Assembly: GCF_900091435.1 (NCBI RefSeq)
Contig: NZ_FMCS01000007.1
Location: 186,001-250,000, forward strand
Source of the DNA: Micromonospora chaiyaphumensis
Lineage (GTDB): Bacteria > Actinomycetota > Actinomycetes > Mycobacteriales > Micromonosporaceae
Direction of reading: 5' to 3'
Length of the DNA stretch: 64,000 nucleotides
This document shows positions 62,677 to 64,000 of this stretch, in pieces; positions within the stretch are counted from its first letter, which is position 1; the number at the start of each line of letters is the position of its first letter. The position numbers were made by a program, and so were the translations under genes. The notes beneath the pieces were generated by a model that was given only the letters and a program-made list of their open reading frames with translations, made no database searches and had not been told where the DNA came from.

Positions 62677-62695
62677 CGGGGCCGGGCCCGTCGGG

Positions 62696-63100
62696 TCAGC
62701 GGCGGGCCGTAGCGGGCGCCAGGGCGGGCTCCACCATGTCCCGGAAGTCGCGCGGCAGTTGGACCACCACGTCCTGGAACTCCCCGCCGCTGATCGCCTC
62801 GCGCAGGGTGCAGAAGACGGCGCGCACCCCGTTCCGGGCGGTCGCCTCGTCGACGCCGGCCCGCACGGACACCCGGGCGACGAACTCGGCGGCCCCGAAG
62901 CGGTCGGCCGCCTCGGCGCGGGGATCCGGCTTGAGCAGCCCCTGGAGGGGCTTCGGCAGCTGCGCGGCGAGGTCCAGCACCTCGCCGCCGGTCAACCGGT
63001 CGGTGAGGGTCGCCAGCGTGGCCCGCGTCAGCTCCGCCGCCAACTCCTGCGACGCTCCGGTACGTCGCGCCACCCGGCCGACGAAGGTGAGGTAGTGCAT
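62696..63100 (-). CDS. DUF2267 protein
   Basis: This 134-residue single-domain DUF2267 protein has MHYLTFVGRVARRTGASQE, two similar helical halves (TDRLTGGEVLDLAAQLPKPLQG and REAISGGEFQDVVVQLPRDFRD) and no membrane segment. Its function is unknown; the family is often stress-linked. A SigB/SigF-type promoter lies 36-60 bp upstream. It is divergent from the DUF2795 gene, which also has such a promoter. Confidence 0.85.
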   Translation of the reverse strand: MHYLTFVGRVARRTGASQELAAELTRATLATLTDRLTGGEVLDLAAQLPKPLQGLLKPDPRAEAADRFGAAEFVARVSVRAGVDEATARNGVRAVFCTLREAISGGEFQDVVVQLPRDFRDMVEPALAPATARR

Positions 63101-63135
63101 GCGTGGTACCCCCTTCGGTGCTCAGCACCGCGCGG

Positions 63136-63160
63136 CTACCCGTCACGGCGGCCCGGAAAC
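63136..63160 (-). promoter_or_regulatory. SigB/SigF-type promoter for the DUF2267 gene
   Basis: On the minus strand GTTT (63160-63157) and GGGTAG (63141-63136) are separated by 15 bp. The leader to ATG 63100 would be about 30 nt. Confidence 0.7.
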
Positions 63161-63187
63161 GCCGGCGTTTTTCCACCGGCCGCGGGG

Positions 63188-63212
63188 GCGTGACCCGCGG
63201 TCCGGCGGGTAA
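63188..63212 (+). promoter_or_regulatory. SigB-type promoter for the DUF2795 gene
   Basis: GNNT (GCGT, 63188-63191) and GGGTAA (63207-63212) are separated by 15 bp, fitting GNNT-N14-16-GGGTA. It is back to back with the promoter at 63136-63160, as in the 36.45 kb pair. Confidence 0.5.
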
Positions 63213-63258
63213 CCGCCGCCGGTCGTGACCGCAACTACAGGCGCGAGGAGCCCCACCC

Positions 63259-63528
63259 ATGGCGAGTTACACGGACGTCCTCGAGTACCTGTCCGCGCTG
63301 GACTATCCGGCCGGCAAGGACGACGTCATCCAGGAGGCCGAACGGGAGGGCGCGCCGCCGGAGGTCTTGAAGGCGCTGCGGGCGCTGCCGCCGGTGGACT
63401 ACGCCAACGGCACCGAGGTGGCCCGCTCGGCCGGCATCGACGCCGCCCCGGAGGTGGGCCGCTCCCAGCGCGCGGCGCAGGCCCGGGACCGGCACCCGCG
63501 GGTCTCGCAGCACCTGCGCGGCATCTGA
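63259..63528 (+). CDS. DUF2795 protein
   Basis: This 89-residue protein matches DUF2795: MASYTDVLEYLSALDYPAGKDDVIQEAEREGAPPEVLKALRALP. It has a short helical fold and a basic tail (SQRAAQARDRHPRVSQHLRG). Its function is unknown; the DUF2795 family is abundant in actinobacteria. GAGGAG lies nine bases before ATG 63259. Confidence 0.85.
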   Translation: MASYTDVLEYLSALDYPAGKDDVIQEAEREGAPPEVLKALRALPPVDYANGTEVARSAGIDAAPEVGRSQRAAQARDRHPRVSQHLRGI

Positions 63529-63537
63529 CCCCGCTCG

Positions 63538-64000
63538 GTGCCGCGTTGGACGGCCGGCCGGGTCCACGGGCACGTGCCGGCGGCGCTCCAGCTCGTGGTG
63601 ATGGCGCTGGTCGGCGGCATCGCCGCCGGTGCCGCCGTCGTCATGCTCAGGCCGGCCCTCGCCCCGCTGGTCGGATGGGACGCGGCCGCGCTGAGCTGGC
63701 TGGCACTGCAGTGGGGACGGCTGTCCCGGCTGGACGCCGAGCGGACCGCACGGTTGGCGAAGCTGGAGGATCCCAACCGGGCCACCCGTGACGCCCTGCT
63801 GCTGGCCGCCTGCCTGGCCAGCCTGCTCGCGGTCGGCATGGTGCTGACCACCACGCACAGCCTCCAGCCCGGACTGCTCCGGGACCTCTACGGCGCCCTC
63901 GGCGTGCTGAGCATCGTGGTCGCCTGGTTCGTGGTGCACACCGTCTACACCACCCGGTACGCCCGGCTGTACTACAGCGGTGAGCCGGGCGGGATCAACT
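63538..64000 (+). CDS. DUF1345 membrane protein (partial; runs off the window)
   Basis: From GTG 63538, nine bases after the DUF2795 stop and in the same frame, the translation has hydrophobic segments VVMALVGGIAAGAAVVML and LLLAACLASLLAVGMVL, then VLSIVVAWFVVHTVYTTRYARLYYSGEPGGI. This matches DUF1345. The gene has no stop before 64000, so the C-terminus lies outside. Function is unknown. Confidence 0.75.
   Translation, partial: MPRWTAGRVHGHVPAALQLVVMALVGGIAAGAAVVMLRPALAPLVGWDAAALSWLALQWGRLSRLDAERTARLAKLEDPNRATRDALLLAACLASLLAVGMVLTTTHSLQPGLLRDLYGALGVLSIVVAWFVVHTVYTTRYARLYYSGEPGGIN

Noticed and set aside
62675-62692. Small hairpin GACGGG/CCCGTC after the CoA-transferase gene
   Set aside because: Only a 6-bp stem; too weak to call a terminator in this base composition.

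Overview
The window is very GC-rich DNA (well over 70% G+C by eye), densely coding, with frequent GTG starts and almost no AT-rich intergenic sequence. Together with SARP/AfsR-type regulation, SigB/SigF-like promoters, M14/FAS1 exoproteins and DUF2267/DUF2795/DUF6510 families, this points to an actinomycete. Micromonosporaceae (Micromonospora-like) is my best guess, but it is not provable from the window. I see no rRNA, tRNA, CRISPR, IS transposase, prophage or conjugation gene; it reads as ordinary chromosome.

Layout. 0-7.3 kb: a dehalogenase-like hydrolase, a DUF3817 membrane protein, a GCS2 glutamate-cysteine ligase, a GNAT, a secreted RTX-type Ca-binding protein and a 949-residue SARP/NB-ARC/TPR regulator. 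7.3-15.2 kb: the trehalose operon treX-treY-treZ (minus), divergent from a GT4/5 glycosyltransferase. 15.3-22.5 kb: a Nudix hydrolase, an orphan OmpR-type regulator, then three exported proteins (two M14 metallopeptidases flanking a FAS1 lipoprotein). 22.5-27.6 kb: citrate synthase, then an operon of a 49-residue membrane peptide, a methyltransferase and a membrane sulfatase-like enzyme. 27.8-34.7 kb: a VOC protein, an AraC regulator, and an operon of response regulator, histidine kinase, GT39 and GT2-GtrA, preceded by an 11-bp-phased CTGT array. 34.8-35.4 kb holds two gene remnants (ApbE-like and SDR) and one copy of a 54-bp palindromic repeat.

36-48 kb is the most interesting part. It holds a Ser/Thr kinase, an OsmC/Ohr-like protein, a lysozyme-like exoprotein, a DivIVA-like coiled coil, and a signalling cluster: PAS-GAF-PP2C phosphatase, cobalamin-binding protein with the CarH light-sensor signature, STAS protein and Rcp1-like receiver, with two more STAS genes divergent. 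Around it, and again at 63.1 kb, lie GTTT-N15/16-GGGTA promoters of the SigB/SigF stress type. My reading is a partner-switching stress circuit with a possible B12/light input whose output regulon is partly in the same window. The link between the cluster and those promoters is inference, and no sigma or anti-sigma gene is visible here.

46-64 kb: DUF2267-PCD fusion, spermidine-synthase-like protein, AI-2E permease, NDH-2-like oxidoreductase, glycogen-debranching-type enzyme, MFS exporter with a leader-peptide-like ORF, a coupled GT4/GT2 pair, a three-gene minus-strand set (sulfite-oxidase-like, ferredoxin-reductase-like, DUF6510 zinc-ribbon), a TerC protein behind a yybP-ykoY (Mn2+) riboswitch, a class III CoA-transferase/racemase, divergent DUF2267 and DUF2795 genes, and a DUF1345 membrane gene cut by the window end.
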